This document shows positions 35,547 through 44,588 of a stretch of 64,000 bases of DNA, in pieces. Position numbers and translations under genes: made by a program. Where the stretch lies: positions 1 through 64,000 of the forward strand of contig JAAXGZ010000072.1 of the NCBI GenBank assembly GCA_012271135.1, given 5' to 3'. The notes beneath the pieces were generated by a model. It was given only the letters and a program-made list of their open reading frames with translations. It did no database searches and was not told the DNA's origin. The stretch comes from Caldilineales bacterium. Its GTDB lineage: Bacteria; Chloroflexota; Anaerolineae; Caldilineales; Caldilineaceae. Numbering within the stretch: the first letter of the stretch is position 1; every line of letters starts with the position of its first letter.

Positions 35547-38486
35547 ATGAACACGCCCCGACTCGCTACCCAATGGATGCCAACCCCTCAGTTGGGAGCG
35601 GAGTCCCTCAGAGAGAGAGCAGCCTCAAGCTCCCTTCCGCCTCTGTACTTCCTACACGTTTGGTGGGCACGTCGCCCTCTGATTCTGGCCAGGGCAGCGG
35701 TGCTGGCAGCACTGCTGCCAGCATGGACAGAAACCAATCGTTGCCCCCCCCCATCTGAAATTCAGGAATTGCTGAACACCCAGTTCCAATCTGAAGATGA
35801 GTATCGACAGTGGTTCCTCACAGCATTAGGCATCAAGGGGGACCCGGTGGCTGTGAGGAGCGCGATCGTACAGGCAAAAGCCCAAGGAGTAAATCTAGGT
35901 GCCAACCCCTACGGGTACCGAAGAGCATTCACATCAATACCCGATGAAGCTACAAGGAATCTGATCCACAAGCTGTTCAATCACTCTAATTTGTCTGAAG
36001 GCATCAGACCCCCAGTAGTGTTGGATCCCTTTGGGGGTGGAGGCTCCATTCCCTTTGAAGCAGCGAGATACGGCTGCCATGGGCTGACAACTGAACTCAA
36101 CCCGGTGGCCACCGCCATTCTTACTGCAACTACCAACCTCCCGTTCATCCACAGGATGGAACTCAAAGTGTTGCTGACCGAGCATGGCGAGAAGTGGGTT
36201 CGCCGGATTCAGAGCAAACTGTCGGGCTTCTTCCACCATGTAAATGGGGAAACCATCCGCGGGTACGTGTGGGCACTAACCGTACCTTGTCCCACCACTG
36301 GTCACTCCACCCCTCTGCTCCCCAATCACTGGTTGGCCCGTACCGCCCAAGAGAAAGTGGCGATCAAACTGCATCCGGACAGCAAAACCGGGAAAATCTC
36401 AATCGAGTTGATTGACAACGCAACTGCATCAGAGGGGAACCGATTCACCTACAAAAACGGTGCAGGCACCAGTGTCTTCACCGGAGATACCTTCGACGGC
36501 AAGTACATTGCAGCCGAAGCCCGTGCCGGACGTACGGGAGTGTTCCTGCAAGCCATTGCCTATCGTCCCGCCAATGGCCGCGGGACTCTGTTCAGGGTGC
36601 CAGTTGACAAAGACTTCGCCGCCTTGGAGGAAGCTGAGCAGTTTCTTAAGGCCAAGTGGGATGAATGGGATGCCAAGGGGCTGATACCTACAGAGCTCAT
36701 CCCGGACGGGAACAAAACCTCTGAACCGCAACGATACGGGATACTCCGATGGTGCAACCTGTTCACTTCCCGCCAGCTGGTGACTCTGGTTACCGCAGTT
36801 GAGTGTCTGCACGAAGTCCTCGAGGTAGCTGCCAAAGAACTGGATTTGGACATGCTTAAGGCACTCAATCTGTACCTCGCTTTCGCGATTGACAAGGTAG
36901 TGAACTACAACAGCTGCTTGGCAAGTTGGCATGCTACAAGAAGTGTGATAAGAGGAACATTTGATCAACACAACTTCAGTATTAAGTGGGCATTTGCGGA
37001 AATGGAGGGGGTCGATGCCTGCCGCTGGGGGCTTGAACAGGTTGTTGACTGTTACCGAGACATAGCCAACCTTGTGGGTACGGTACATACCCCTAGTGAT
37101 GGAACACTACTTCAGGATCAGCAGTCTGCACTGATTCTTCCGGCGGAACCCACCTTGGCGTCAGCCACGGCACTGCCCTACGAGGACCGGTCAGTTGATG
37201 CCATTGTGACAGACCCTCCGTACTACGACAACGTCATGTATGGGGAGCTGTCGGACTACTTCTATGTCTGGCTCAAGCGCTCTCTCAAGCCCTACTGGCC
37301 GGAACTGTGTCGACAGCCCCTCTCCGACAAGGACAACGAGGCTGTGTCCAACCGAGCCCGTTTCGCCGACATGGCTACCCACTCCGGGCGCGGCAAGAAG
37401 CCACCTGGTGCCGTAACTGCGCAGGAACTTGCTGATGACCACTACCAGTCCATGATTGCTCGTGCCTTCTCCGAGGCATACAGGGTGTTGCGAGATAGCG
37501 GTGCTATGACAGTGATGTTCACCCACAAGAGAGCTGATGCTTGGAATGCATTGGCCACCGGACTCCTCAACGCAGGTTTCCGCATCGAGTCTTCGTGGCC
37601 AGTGTCCACCGAGTCGGAGCATTCGCTCCACCAGAAAGGCAAGAATGCGGCGAATGCCACGATCCTCCTCACCTGCACCAAGCGAGGGAATTCTGAGCCT
37701 GCGTGGTGGGACGACATCCAGGCCGAAGTTCGGGAGTCGGCACACGACGCGGCAATTCGGCACGCAGAGGATGGCTTGGCAGGTGTGGACGTAACCCTTG
37801 CGTCCTTCGGTTCGGTGCTTTCGGTCCTGTCCCGCCACTGGCCCGTCTACACCGGCAACCTTGACCCTGACGGCAATCGTCAGGTCATCTCGCCTGAGGT
37901 GGTCTTGGACCTTGCGCGGGAGGAAGTCGGCCGCACCAAGATTGCCCGGCTGCTCCAGGGCCGACAGGAGTACCAGTTTGATCCCCCTACCCAGTGGTGG
38001 CTACTTGCTTGGCATGACTTCAGTGCCCCCAAGTTCCCCGCCAGTGAGGCAATCAAGCTTTCCCATGCGACACACCTGGATTTGGAGACCGAATTGCGCA
38101 AGAGTTGGCGCTTGGTGGAGACCAAGAGTGGAACTGCTGAGATCCTGACCCCGGCCAGACGCTTTGAGGCACGGGCCTTCCAAGTGGATTCCCTCTACCT
38201 ATTGGACACATGGATTGATCGGCTTCATGCCTTGATGGTGATACATGAACAAGACGGAGCGGTTGCATCACGCCAGTGGCTCGGTGACCGGGAGCTTGAT
38301 CAAAGCCAGCATCTCAAGGAGTTGGTGGACGCGGCCCTGAAGGTAGTCCCAAGACACATGAACAGTAACGGCGAACTGGCCCTGCCCGAAGCGCGAACAC
38401 TGGAGTCGATGCGCCAAACCCTGGACCTGTTCCATGATCTGGAGCCGCCAGCTCCCGGCATTGCCCAGATGGATCTCTACGGTTAG
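35547..38486 (+). CDS. DUF1156 DNA methyltransferase of the predicted anti-phage cassette
   Basis: 979 aa from ATG 35547. DUF1156 head (FLHVWWARRPLILARA, ~35-50). Methyltransferase motif I is VVLDPFGGGGSIPFEA (~157-172) and the catalytic motif IV TDPPYYDNVMY is near ~555, with a long insert between. DPPY points to N6-adenine or N4-cytosine methylation. A downstream helical region (TVMFTHKRADAWNAL, ENAANATILLTC) completes the fold. It would mark host DNA while the DUF499 ATPase and helicase act on unmarked DNA; this division of labour is inference. It ends 18 bases before the helicase gene. Confidence 0.82.
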   Translation: MNTPRLATQWMPTPQLGAESLRERAASSSLPPLYFLHVWWARRPLILARAAVLAALLPAWTETNRCPPPSEIQELLNTQFQSEDEYRQWFLTALGIKGDPVAVRSAIVQAKAQGVNLGANPYGYRRAFTSIPDEATRNLIHKLFNHSNLSEGIRPPVVLDPFGGGGSIPFEAARYGCHGLTTELNPVATAILTATTNLPFIHRMELKVLLTEHGEKWVRRIQSKLSGFFHHVNGETIRGYVWALTVPCPTTGHSTPLLPNHWLARTAQEKVAIKLHPDSKTGKISIELIDNATASEGNRFTYKNGAGTSVFTGDTFDGKYIAAEARAGRTGVFLQAIAYRPANGRGTLFRVPVDKDFAALEEAEQFLKAKWDEWDAKGLIPTELIPDGNKTSEPQRYGILRWCNLFTSRQLVTLVTAVECLHEVLEVAAKELDLDMLKALNLYLAFAIDKVVNYNSCLASWHATRSVIRGTFDQHNFSIKWAFAEMEGVDACRWGLEQVVDCYRDIANLVGTVHTPSDGTLLQDQQSALILPAEPTLASATALPYEDRSVDAIVTDPPYYDNVMYGELSDYFYVWLKRSLKPYWPELCRQPLSDKDNEAVSNRARFADMATHSGRGKKPPGAVTAQELADDHYQSMIARAFSEAYRVLRDSGAMTVMFTHKRADAWNALATGLLNAGFRIESSWPVSTESEHSLHQKGKNAANATILLTCTKRGNSEPAWWDDIQAEVRESAHDAAIRHAEDGLAGVDVTLASFGSVLSVLSRHWPVYTGNLDPDGNRQVISPEVVLDLAREEVGRTKIARLLQGRQEYQFDPPTQWWLLAWHDFSAPKFPASEAIKLSHATHLDLETELRKSWRLVETKSGTAEILTPARRFEARAFQVDSLYLLDTWIDRLHALMVIHEQDGAVASRQWLGDRELDQSQHLKELVDAALKVVPRHMNSNGELALPEARTLESMRQTLDLFHDLEPPAPGIAQMDLYG

Positions 38487-38504
38487 CAACGGACTGGGTC
38501 GGGA

Positions 38505-41117
38505 ATGTCTGGATTGCGAGATCTGACGCTGAAACCCAAGTACGGGCTTGGTGATGACTTCCTGAATGATGTGTACGTTCCGCTCCTGGGGAGAGCGATC
38601 CGATACACCCGGGCCGTCGGATACTTCAGTTCAAGTGGCCTCGCGTCGGTTGGTTCAGGATTGGAATCCTTCATTCGCAACAACGGTTCCATGCGCTTGA
38701 TGGCAAGTCCAGTTGGATGGAGTCCGCAAGATGTGGAGGCATTGAGCGGCCGTCGGGAAATCCCTCGGGAACTTGCCGCCCGGCTTGCTAGGTCCTTGAT
38801 TACCAAGAGCGACATCGAGCGGGACCATTTGTCGGTGTTGGCCTGGCTGATGAGGGAAGGCCGACTGGAAACTCGCATCATCATCGGTCCGAAAGGCCAG
38901 CTCTTCCATCAGAAAGTGGGCATGTTTTGGGATTCCAGGGACGATGCCGTTGGCATTGAAGGGTCCAACAATGAAACACTGGCCGGTTGGGACTCGAACA
39001 TCGAATCGCTTTCGGTTCGCCGGTCTTGGCTGGATCAGGAAGCTTGGTTCCCCGCAACCATTGCGGAACTCGACCGGTTGTGGCAAGGCGGTCCCCACAG
39101 CAGGTCATACTCGCTGCCTGAGGCTGTGAGGCAGGAGTTGCTGAAATACGTCCAACACAGGCCGCATCCAATTCCGAAACCAGTTGGCAAGCCCCTGCAA
39201 CTCTACTCACATCAACAGGAAGGCTGTGACCGGCTCCTTGCAGCGTGGCCGGAGTCCCGTTTACTGGCCGATGAGGTTGGCTTGGGCAAGACGATCACAG
39301 CCTCTGCAGCCATGCAGGCTCTGCAGGCAGAGGGGAAGTGCCAGAGAGTATTGATCTTGGCACCTGCCAACGTCTGTATCCAGTGGCAAGAGGAACTTGC
39401 GGAGAAGTTCAGCCTGAAGGTTCCCCGCTTGGTAAAGAACCATCTCCACAATGTTGATGGGAGCGAACATGCGGCAGTCAATCCTCTCAATGAAACCATG
39501 CTCATTGCCTCGTGGCATCTGATGCGGCAGCCGACTTGGCGTAGCCGTCTACTGCAAGGACCGGATTGGGATCTGGTAATAGTGGATGAAGCGCACCATG
39601 CACGCCGTCGCAGTCCAGGTTCCGACCTCAAATCAGGAATTCGGCGGCCGAATCAGTTTCTGGAGTTGCTTGAAGGGGTACTTTCCAAGGTCGCTGACAC
39701 GCTGTGGCTCCTGACTGCGACACCAGTCCAGCTTCACCTGGTCGAATTGTTTGACCTCCTGAATGTCATCAAACCCGATTCAGAACCGCAATCCTCTCCG
39801 CTGGGTTCTTGGTTCAAATTTGAACGTTTCTACACGGCGCTAGCTGTTCCCGAAGGCGACCGGAGCTGGGCAACCTTGGGTATGGGAGTAGGTGAGACAG
39901 TACCAGTCCAACTGGACCCCCACAAATACAGTGAACTGAAACCATTCTTGCGGCGTCAACTGACAAGGTTCGGCAGACCAGGACGCGATGCCGTACAGGA
40001 CGCAGACACCCTTGTTAAGCATGAACTGAGGGAGGAACTGCTGGAATCCATCCGACAGCGTTCACCTGGCAGCCGGCTAATGCTGCGACGCACCCGTAGA
40101 GACGCGGATATGCAGGGAGCGTTTGCGATTCGGCGGCCATCCAAAGAGGCCATCGAATTCGCCTCTGCGGAGGAGCGAAGTCTGTATCAGGAACTGGATG
40201 CCTTCTTGGCTGGCCTATGGGCCATGAGGCACGGCAGAGACAAGGGGTTTGGTTTCCTCTTGTCAATGTATCGGCGGCGCTTGACTTCCAGTTGGCAAGC
40301 CATTGAACGCACGATTCAGCGTGCGCTGGCTGCCACCGGCCTGCCCGATGATGAAATGGAACTGCTGGAATCAGGGCTGGACGCAAGCATGTCCGATGAG
40401 ATTGGCTCTAGTGACAATGAGGAGGGATTCAGTACTGAAGAGATGGAAGTCCTTCGGCGTTTTGCTGCCAGGATCGGAGGTACCATTCGGGGGGGCGGCG
40501 ATCCCAAGATTTCCAGCCTGGTGCAGGATCTCCACACTTGCCGTCTTCAAGGCAGGTCAATGCTGGTGTTCACCCAGTTTATTGATACGTTGGAATACAT
40601 ACGGGATACCCTACAGTCGACCTACGGCTCCCAAGTTGGTACATACTCCGGGCAGGGGGCAAGGCTGTTCAAGGATGGTACGTGGACTTCGGTGTCCAAG
40701 GAGCAACTGACCTTGGCGCTTTCCAACGGCGAGATCTCCATCCTGCTCTGCACCGATGCAGCCAGTGAAGGTCTCAACCTTCAGACTGCAAGCACCTTGG
40801 TCAATTACGATCTTCCTTGGAATCCAATGCGCGTTGAGCAGCGCATTGGACGCATCGATCGCATCAACCAAGCAGCCCGAACTCTCTCCATCCGCAACTA
40901 CGTGATGTTGGATACCGTGGAGGAACAGGTGTATGACGCTTTGCGGGAACGCATCAGGGTGTTCGAGGGTTCAGTTGGTGAACTGCAGCCGATCCTGGGT
41001 GAGGTGGAGAACCTTGTCGCGGAGTCTACTGTCAGCAACCTAGCAAGGAACTTGGAAAGCCATATTGCTGCCAAAGGAAACAAGGGTAAGCCGATTGCGG
41101 CAGCATTGTGTTACTGA
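38505..41117 (+). CDS. phospholipase-D-like/SNF2 helicase of the predicted anti-phage cassette
   Basis: 870 aa. Residues 1-165 are PLD-like: YSSSG-type strand (RAVGYFSSSGLASVG) and LFHQKVGMF...IEGSNNET, with His135, Lys137 and Asn155 of one HxK...N half-site. Residues ~235-870 are a SNF2/SF2 motor: ADEVGLGKTITAS (Walker A, 256-268), VIVDEAHHAR (358-367), WLLTATP motif III, SEGLNLQTAS motif V and QRIGRIDRINQ motif VI. Such PLD-helicases accompany DUF499/DUF1156 genes in defence islands and recall DISARM DrmD helicases. The half-site may cleave DNA as a dimer or have only a binding role. Confidence 0.85.
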   Translation: MSGLRDLTLKPKYGLGDDFLNDVYVPLLGRAIRYTRAVGYFSSSGLASVGSGLESFIRNNGSMRLMASPVGWSPQDVEALSGRREIPRELAARLARSLITKSDIERDHLSVLAWLMREGRLETRIIIGPKGQLFHQKVGMFWDSRDDAVGIEGSNNETLAGWDSNIESLSVRRSWLDQEAWFPATIAELDRLWQGGPHSRSYSLPEAVRQELLKYVQHRPHPIPKPVGKPLQLYSHQQEGCDRLLAAWPESRLLADEVGLGKTITASAAMQALQAEGKCQRVLILAPANVCIQWQEELAEKFSLKVPRLVKNHLHNVDGSEHAAVNPLNETMLIASWHLMRQPTWRSRLLQGPDWDLVIVDEAHHARRRSPGSDLKSGIRRPNQFLELLEGVLSKVADTLWLLTATPVQLHLVELFDLLNVIKPDSEPQSSPLGSWFKFERFYTALAVPEGDRSWATLGMGVGETVPVQLDPHKYSELKPFLRRQLTRFGRPGRDAVQDADTLVKHELREELLESIRQRSPGSRLMLRRTRRDADMQGAFAIRRPSKEAIEFASAEERSLYQELDAFLAGLWAMRHGRDKGFGFLLSMYRRRLTSSWQAIERTIQRALAATGLPDDEMELLESGLDASMSDEIGSSDNEEGFSTEEMEVLRRFAARIGGTIRGGGDPKISSLVQDLHTCRLQGRSMLVFTQFIDTLEYIRDTLQSTYGSQVGTYSGQGARLFKDGTWTSVSKEQLTLALSNGEISILLCTDAASEGLNLQTASTLVNYDLPWNPMRVEQRIGRIDRINQAARTLSIRNYVMLDTVEEQVYDALRERIRVFEGSVGELQPILGEVENLVAESTVSNLARNLESHIAAKGNKGKPIAAALCY

Positions 41118-41682
41118 CTATTGGGTAACTTTCACTGCAAAGGTCATGTGGGTGGATTGCAGGTGTCTGCTCAGACCCCGGAGTTCTGCCATGACCGCTT
41201 CCGCATTACCGGACCCATAGGTGACGTGTGCAGCCTGTTCCAGTCACATCTCTCCCAGCCGGCATACCTAGCGGGCTTTCGGTCTTTGTGTCCGCGCTGC
41301 AATCAGGGAACCTTCTTCCTTGCATATCCCGTGGGATTGCAGTCTGGGGAGTGACACATGTCGATTGAACTAATGGCACTACGCCAACTGGACGGCAACA
41401 TGAACCAAGTGTGGCCCCTGCTTGGTGAAGCCCATCTCAACCAGCTACCAGCCGTCCTTGTGGCAGGGAACGAACAGGTAGGCCGCAGCCAATTACTGGG
41501 CCTCTGGCCGTAGCAAGTAGTGCCCGAGCTGCTGGTCGGCCTCAGGGCGTAGGCAGGGCGGCGGCAGACATCGGGTACTCCGCAACGGCGGACACGGCAA
41601 CGCCCTACAGAAGGCCAAGTAGATGTGGAGTGTACTATACTGTGTCGACACTACGACCAAGTTGTAAAGATTGAGACATTCC
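41118..41682. other. region between helicase and FRG gene; two doubtful short frames
   Basis: Two short plus-strand frames occur: 41121-41354 (77 aa, contains LCPRCNQGTFFL, a possible half zinc finger) and 41358-41513 (51 aa, MSIELMALRQLDGNMNQVW, with GGGGAG-like sequence upstream). Neither has a recognised family. They may be decayed remnants of another cassette gene. From 41514 to 41682 nothing is supported, apart from the presumed FRG promoter in AT-rich sequence. Confidence 0.35.
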
Positions 41683-42846
41683 ATGACAGATTTCAAGTGC
41701 CGATTTGGTACCAAAGTTGAGAATGACATGAATCGGTTATTGGATCACCTGCGACAGCAAGCTATGAATGGCAAATATATTTACAGAGGTGAACCTAAGA
41801 ACTATCAGAAAGTAAGTTCCTCTTTGTATCGCCAATGCAAGAAAAGGAAAATTCTGCCAAATGAAAAACAAAATTCTCTTAAATGGCGTGAAAAAATGTG
41901 GGAACTACAAAAGGACATTGTGGCTCAAGCGAGAAGGTTTCTACCAGGCCGACAAAAATTAGGCATGTATGAACAGATTTTTTGGGACCAGGGTGGCCAT
42001 TCGTTAATGCACTACATTGATACCGAGGAATACGAAATTCTCTGCCAGCTTCAGCATTATGGGGGCGCAACCAATTTGATTGATTTCACGACCGATCATT
42101 TTGTTGCCTTGTTTTTTGCTTGTGAACAAGAATATTCAAAAAATGGACGCATAATCCTTTCAGAAATGACACCTCTTCCAGTGCGGATATCGGATTCTCG
42201 GGTGCAAGCACAAAAGTCTGTTTTTGTCCAAGTTCCGGAAGGATTCATGGAATCTGGCCATTTTAAACGGATTAAGATAGCCGCTGAGCTCAAGATACCG
42301 CTACTGTTGTACTTAGAGCAGTGTCACGCTATTTCTAGTGAGACTCTGTTCCCAGACATCCAAGGAGCTGTCCGGCATTGGGATGCTAACAAGTCTGTCT
42401 TGTTTCGAATTGAGGAAGCAATTCAGAAAAATCTCAATAACAAATTTGACGAAGCCGTCGAAATATATAGTGAATGTCTTTCCCGTTCGTTGGACATGGA
42501 TCCATGGATGTTAGTTAATCGAAGTATTGCTAAATTCAATCTAAAAAATTGGCAAGACTCCTGCGATGATCTAACTATGGCTATAACGATTATCGAGAAT
42601 GATTGGAGATGGCATCATGATGCAACTTGGGGTTTTGTACTGTTTTTTCGTGGTATGGCCCATATACAGAGTCAGGGTTGGGATGAGGCATTACAGGATT
42701 TGAATGCTGCTAGAGAGAAGAATTTCGATATCGTAAATGAATTTCACAAACGATTCAATAGCATTGCCGACTTTGAGAGTGATTTGGACTTTACTCTACA
42801 TGATGATGTCAAGATTGTCTTGTCCAATCCCGAATCTGACAGCTAA
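41683..42846 (+). CDS. FRG-domain protein with TPR-like C-terminus
   Basis: 387 aa from ATG 41683. FRG motif: YIYRGEPKNYQKVSSSLYRQ (~28-47) and LQHYGGATNLIDFTTDHFVA (~123-142), the YRG...QHxG...(R/N)LxD(W/F)T signature. Residues ~245-340 look like tetratricopeptide helices (FDEAVEIYSECLSRSLDMD, GWDEALQDLNAAREKNF). FRG proteins are frequent in anti-phage islands, but their activity is poorly known. The gene is strikingly AT-rich compared with all metabolic neighbours, a sign of recent acquisition. It stands downstream of the helicase by ~560 bases, so membership in the cassette is uncertain. Confidence 0.8.
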   Translation: MTDFKCRFGTKVENDMNRLLDHLRQQAMNGKYIYRGEPKNYQKVSSSLYRQCKKRKILPNEKQNSLKWREKMWELQKDIVAQARRFLPGRQKLGMYEQIFWDQGGHSLMHYIDTEEYEILCQLQHYGGATNLIDFTTDHFVALFFACEQEYSKNGRIILSEMTPLPVRISDSRVQAQKSVFVQVPEGFMESGHFKRIKIAAELKIPLLLYLEQCHAISSETLFPDIQGAVRHWDANKSVLFRIEEAIQKNLNNKFDEAVEIYSECLSRSLDMDPWMLVNRSIAKFNLKNWQDSCDDLTMAITIIENDWRWHHDATWGFVLFFRGMAHIQSQGWDEALQDLNAAREKNFDIVNEFHKRFNSIADFESDLDFTLHDDVKIVLSNPESDS

Positions 42847-43299
42847 GTTGTGAGTGACGATTGTCACTGCAATGAGAGTTCCTGTGGAATATGCCGTCCG
42901 GGGTTGCCGATTATGGGCGTGGGGAGCAGTCGCATTGTGGACTGCACGGTCTTCCCGACGCGCCCGTCCGTCCCGCTGTAGGTTGCAATAATGAGCCGGT
43001 GCAGCATCCGCAGTCTTCTTCAGCCGGTTACCCGAGTCTGCGAGCCAATTGGACAGGCGCCGGTTCAACGAACTTGAATGGGCACGAAGGACACTTTTGC
43101 CATTGGTGATGGAAGACCAAGCACGAGACTGTGACTGCACTTCCTATCCCCAAGGAGCGAGCCATGGATGGAAACTGGTTGGCCTTGGGCGTTCGCCTTG
43201 AAGGTATTCCCAGCGATCCACTCTCCGTATAATTGGAAACACCGCAGGTCCGTGACATCGGGCTGGGTTCTGTCTTTCCTCACTCCAGGTTGCATCAAT
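42847..43299. other. intergenic region, no gene seen
   Basis: 453 bases between the AT-rich FRG gene and the enolase-superfamily gene. Open frames here look like chance frames. It marks the return from AT-rich accessory sequence to the GC-rich background. Confidence 0.4.
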
Positions 43300-44484
43300 A
43301 TGCAGATTGCAGATGTGCGCATTATTCAACTGGAAGGCGTGCTCGAACACGATGGGCCGTTCTGGGAAGAGCGTCTGATCCGTCCCCTGGACATCTACCC
43401 CGAGCACAAGCACGAAACCCGCGAGAACATGCTGGAGCGAACTCCGGGCCGCCTGCATCTGCAACCGTGCTTTCTCGAGATTGAGGCGGACACGGGGGAG
43501 GTCGGCATTGGCGGTCCGTTCGGGGAAACCGAAGGCCGCATCATACTGTCGTCCTTCCGGCCCCTGCTGACGGGGCAGGATCCGTTGGCCATCGAACGGA
43601 TTTGGGACAGGCTTTACCGGTCGGCAGTCCATGGCCGCAAGGGCATCGAGATGATGGCCCTGAGCGTGGTGGACTGCGCCTTGTGGGACCTGAAGGGAAT
43701 TTATTTCAACGCGCCGGTCTGCTCGCTGCTGGGTGGTCCGGTGCGAACCGAAGTGCCCGCCTATGCAAGTGCACTGGGCTACTCCCTGGAACCCGACCTG
43801 GTCGCGGAACGCGTGCGCATGATTGCGGATCTGGGATACCGGGCGACCAAGTGGTTCTTCCGGCACGGACCACACGACGGGCGGGCGGGCCGCCGCCTGA
43901 ATCTGGAACTGGTCCGCACGCTGCGGGAGACGGCCGGTCCCGACATCGACATCATGCTGGACTGCTGGATGAGTTGGGACGTGCCCTATGCCATTGACAT
44001 GTCCAGGCGGCTCGAGGAGTACCAGCCGCGCTGGTTGGAGGAGCCGGTGCTACCCGACAAGGTGGACCAGTATGCCCAAATCCGGGCCGAGTCCAGGATC
44101 CCGATCTCCGGCGGTGAGCACGAGTACACGCGCTGGGGTTTGCATCAGTTGATGCAAAAACGGGCTTGCGATGTCTTGCAGCCCGACATCTACTGGGCCG
44201 GCGGTATCTCCGAGATGATGAAAATCTGCGCCCTGGCTTCGGCCTACGACCTGCCGGTCATCCCGCACGGCCATTCCACGCCGGCCTCCATCCACCTGAT
44301 TGCGGCCTGGCCGGTGGCGACCTGCCCCATGCTGGAGTACCTGATTAAGTGGAATGCGGTCCATCAGTTCTTCCTGAAGCATCCGATTCATCCGCAGGGT
44401 GGCATGGTGAGCGTGCCCGACACGCCGGGCTTGGGCATGGAGTTGGACCGGGACAAGGCCGATCGCGTGACGGTTCTCGGTTGA
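43300..44484 (+). CDS. enolase-superfamily sugar-acid dehydratase (L-rhamnonate dehydratase-like)
   Basis: 394 aa from ATG 43300 (MQIADVRIIQLEG); upstream codons in frame look non-coding. Features: RATKWFFRHGPHDGRAG (~185), the KWFxxxGPxDG block seen in rhamnonate dehydratases; metal ligands in IMLDCWMSWD (~218), WLEEPVLPD (~246) and SGGEHEYTRWG (~272); catalytic His in VIPHGHSTPASIH (~322). It would convert an aldonate to its 2-keto-3-deoxy form. It is one of two enolase-superfamily dehydratases in the window (other at 17350). It sits between defence genes and is followed by a DNA methyltransferase, so the accessory region is interleaved with metabolism. Confidence 0.78.
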   Translation: MQIADVRIIQLEGVLEHDGPFWEERLIRPLDIYPEHKHETRENMLERTPGRLHLQPCFLEIEADTGEVGIGGPFGETEGRIILSSFRPLLTGQDPLAIERIWDRLYRSAVHGRKGIEMMALSVVDCALWDLKGIYFNAPVCSLLGGPVRTEVPAYASALGYSLEPDLVAERVRMIADLGYRATKWFFRHGPHDGRAGRRLNLELVRTLRETAGPDIDIMLDCWMSWDVPYAIDMSRRLEEYQPRWLEEPVLPDKVDQYAQIRAESRIPISGGEHEYTRWGLHQLMQKRACDVLQPDIYWAGGISEMMKICALASAYDLPVIPHGHSTPASIHLIAAWPVATCPMLEYLIKWNAVHQFFLKHPIHPQGGMVSVPDTPGLGMELDRDKADRVTVLG

Positions 44485-44588
44485 CCCGCATGCTGGCGGT
44501 CCCCTTCCAAGAGATACTTCAGACTTCATCTATCGCGTCGCACGCAAGGGAATCCACGTGAGGCATTCGGCAGGGTCGATTCGCTCTG

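Noticed and set aside
41121-41513. Two short frames after the helicase as cassette genes
   Set aside because: No family resemblance or conserved context that I can see; recorded only as doubtful frames in the region entry.
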